Virus record (IMG/VR): IMGVR_UViG_3300042520_003489
Span: 1 to 23,541 of that record
DNA from: a virus
Direction: 5' to 3' (one strand)
DNA: 23,541 nt
Positions 23,159 to 23,541 of this stretch are shown here, piece by piece (the stretch's first letter is position 1; every line of letters starts with the position of its first letter). Made by a program: the position numbers and the translations under genes. Below the pieces are notes generated by a model that was given only the letters and a program-made list of their open reading frames with translations, was not told where the DNA came from and made no database searches.

Positions 23159-23467
23159 ATGGCTAAAATAAAACTCGCCCATCTCTATCATTCGGAACTC
23201 ATATCAGGAATATTGTTGATGGTTAGTTTCGTGGCGGCAATTTTAGTTGCTAATATTGAGCCTTGGCAACAAATGTATAAAGATTTCGTTTTTTTTCCAG
23301 TGACCTTAGGATCTGGAGAATTCATGTACAAAGGTCCGCTTATTCAAATTGTTAATGACGGGCTAATGACTTTGTTTTTTCTGCTTATTGGCCTAGAGCT
23401 AAAATTCCACTTAGTTCGCGGGGAATTTCACACTAGTGTCCGGAATAAAAATGCGAGTGAGGATTGA
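23159..23467 (+). pseudogene. nhaA: Na+/H+ antiporter NhaA, N-terminal fragment broken by an insertion
   Basis: An open frame of 102 residues whose first ~90 residues match the NhaA N-terminus: helix ELISGILLMVSFVAAILVAN, then PWQQMYKDFVFFPVTLG, and the hallmark IVNDGLMTLFFLLIGLELK. Intact NhaA has about 390 residues and 12 membrane helices; this keeps only the first helices and lacks the paired Asp residues of the ion-binding site, so it cannot function. Similarity stops after LVRGEF; the last 12 codons (HTSVRNKNASED) and the stop come from a different sequence that looks like an IS end. GCAAGG precedes ATG 23159 by ~6 nt. The region is more AT-rich than the phage genes. It is either the host flank or phage cargo. 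Confidence 0.8.
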
Positions 23468-23470
23468 AGT

Positions 23471-23528
23471 GGCATAAGTTCTAAAGTTCAGGTATAATAC
23501 CTGTTCTACAACAAAAGATACTTATGCC
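23471..23528 (+). repeat. Nested inverted repeats upstream of the putative transposase
   Basis: GGCATAAGT (23471-23479) pairs perfectly with ACTTATGCC (23520-23528), immediately before ATG 23529. In the loop is a second perfect palindrome, CAGGTATAATACCTG (23489-23503), containing TATAAT. A transcript from outside could fold over the start region, whereas one begun inside could not form the outer stem. Confidence 0.6.
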
Positions 23529-23541
23529 ATGAACAAACATA
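23529..23541 (+). CDS. Putative transposase start (only 4 codons in window)
   Basis: ATG followed by AAC AAA CAT (MNKH) and the window end. The position 95 nt inside the presumed IS end suits a transposase start, and several IS4-family transposases open with similar residues. No protein evidence is possible from four codons. Confidence 0.25.

Larger units (their letters stand above)
23434..23541 (+). mobile_element. Probable left end of an insertion sequence (IS4-like?), cut by the window edge
   Basis: NhaA homology ends at about 23428-23433 and new sequence begins near TAGTGTCCGG (23434-23443), which resembles the terminal bases of IS elements with an IS4-type transposase as I recall them. 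Inside lie a 15-nt palindrome, a 9-bp inverted repeat and an ATG at 23529 opening a frame that runs off the window. The other end, target duplication and transposase body are not visible, so this is an inference from the abrupt break and layout. Confidence 0.45.

Noticed and set aside
1-23541. CRISPR arrays, tRNA or rRNA genes, anti-defence or toxin cargo genes
   Set aside because: No regularly spaced repeats, cloverleaf sequences or recognisable cargo genes apart from the nhaA fragment; coding space is filled by structural and lysis genes.

Overview
The window is an almost gapless, single-strand (+) late operon of a tailed temperate phage, most likely a prophage in a gammaproteobacterial chromosome of moderate-to-low GC. 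The host guess rests only on composition, dense ATGA-type gene overlaps and a trailing nhaA-like fragment; a Legionellales-type host would fit but cannot be shown. The left edge cuts the large terminase gene. No integrase, repressor, replication gene, tRNA or attachment site is visible, so only the morphogenesis and lysis half is present.

Layout. (1) 1-6143, a lambda-like head module: GpA-type terminase (C-terminal part), gpW joining protein, lambda-type portal, S49 ClpP-like head protease with a nested in-frame scaffold start, decoration protein, capsid protein E, FII-like head-tail joining protein and minor tail protein Z. (2) 6140-9778, a P2-like baseplate module: putative tail terminator, spike gpV, a separate PAAR tip protein, wedge gpW/gp25, gpJ and a long gpI. 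(3) 9810-15787, a receptor or fibre region: a fibre-connector-like protein, a DUF4815-type protein that appears split into two genes, a 69-aa protein, a fibre with an 11-residue-repeat stalk, and an unrecognised 192-aa protein. (4) 15797-21718, a P2-like contractile tail module: sheath, tube, gpE with a T_TTT_TTG slippery site and a -1 frame E' extension, tape measure, gpU, gpX and gpD. (5) 21708-23076, lysis: a membrane-anchored coiled-coil protein, GH108-type endolysin, holin candidate, and overlapping inner- and outer-membrane spanin candidates.

Together the genes specify a myovirus with a lambda-type capsid and a P2-type contractile tail, a combination also known from Wolbachia phage WO. 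The strongest Shine-Dalgarno sequences lie before the decoration protein, the second half of the DUF4815 pair and the sheath.

Right of the lysis genes is a visibly AT-richer segment with its own promoter-like sequence and the first ~90 residues of an NhaA Na+/H+ antiporter. Its frame breaks at about 23430, where a different sequence begins. That sequence looks like the left end of an insertion sequence, with nested inverted repeats and an ATG at the window edge. This part is either the host flank of the prophage or phage cargo.

The most interesting points are the frameshift site, the nested scaffold, the split DUF4815 gene, the hendecad fibre stalk, the PAAR/short-spike arrangement, and the IS-broken nhaA with a possible fold-back hairpin.
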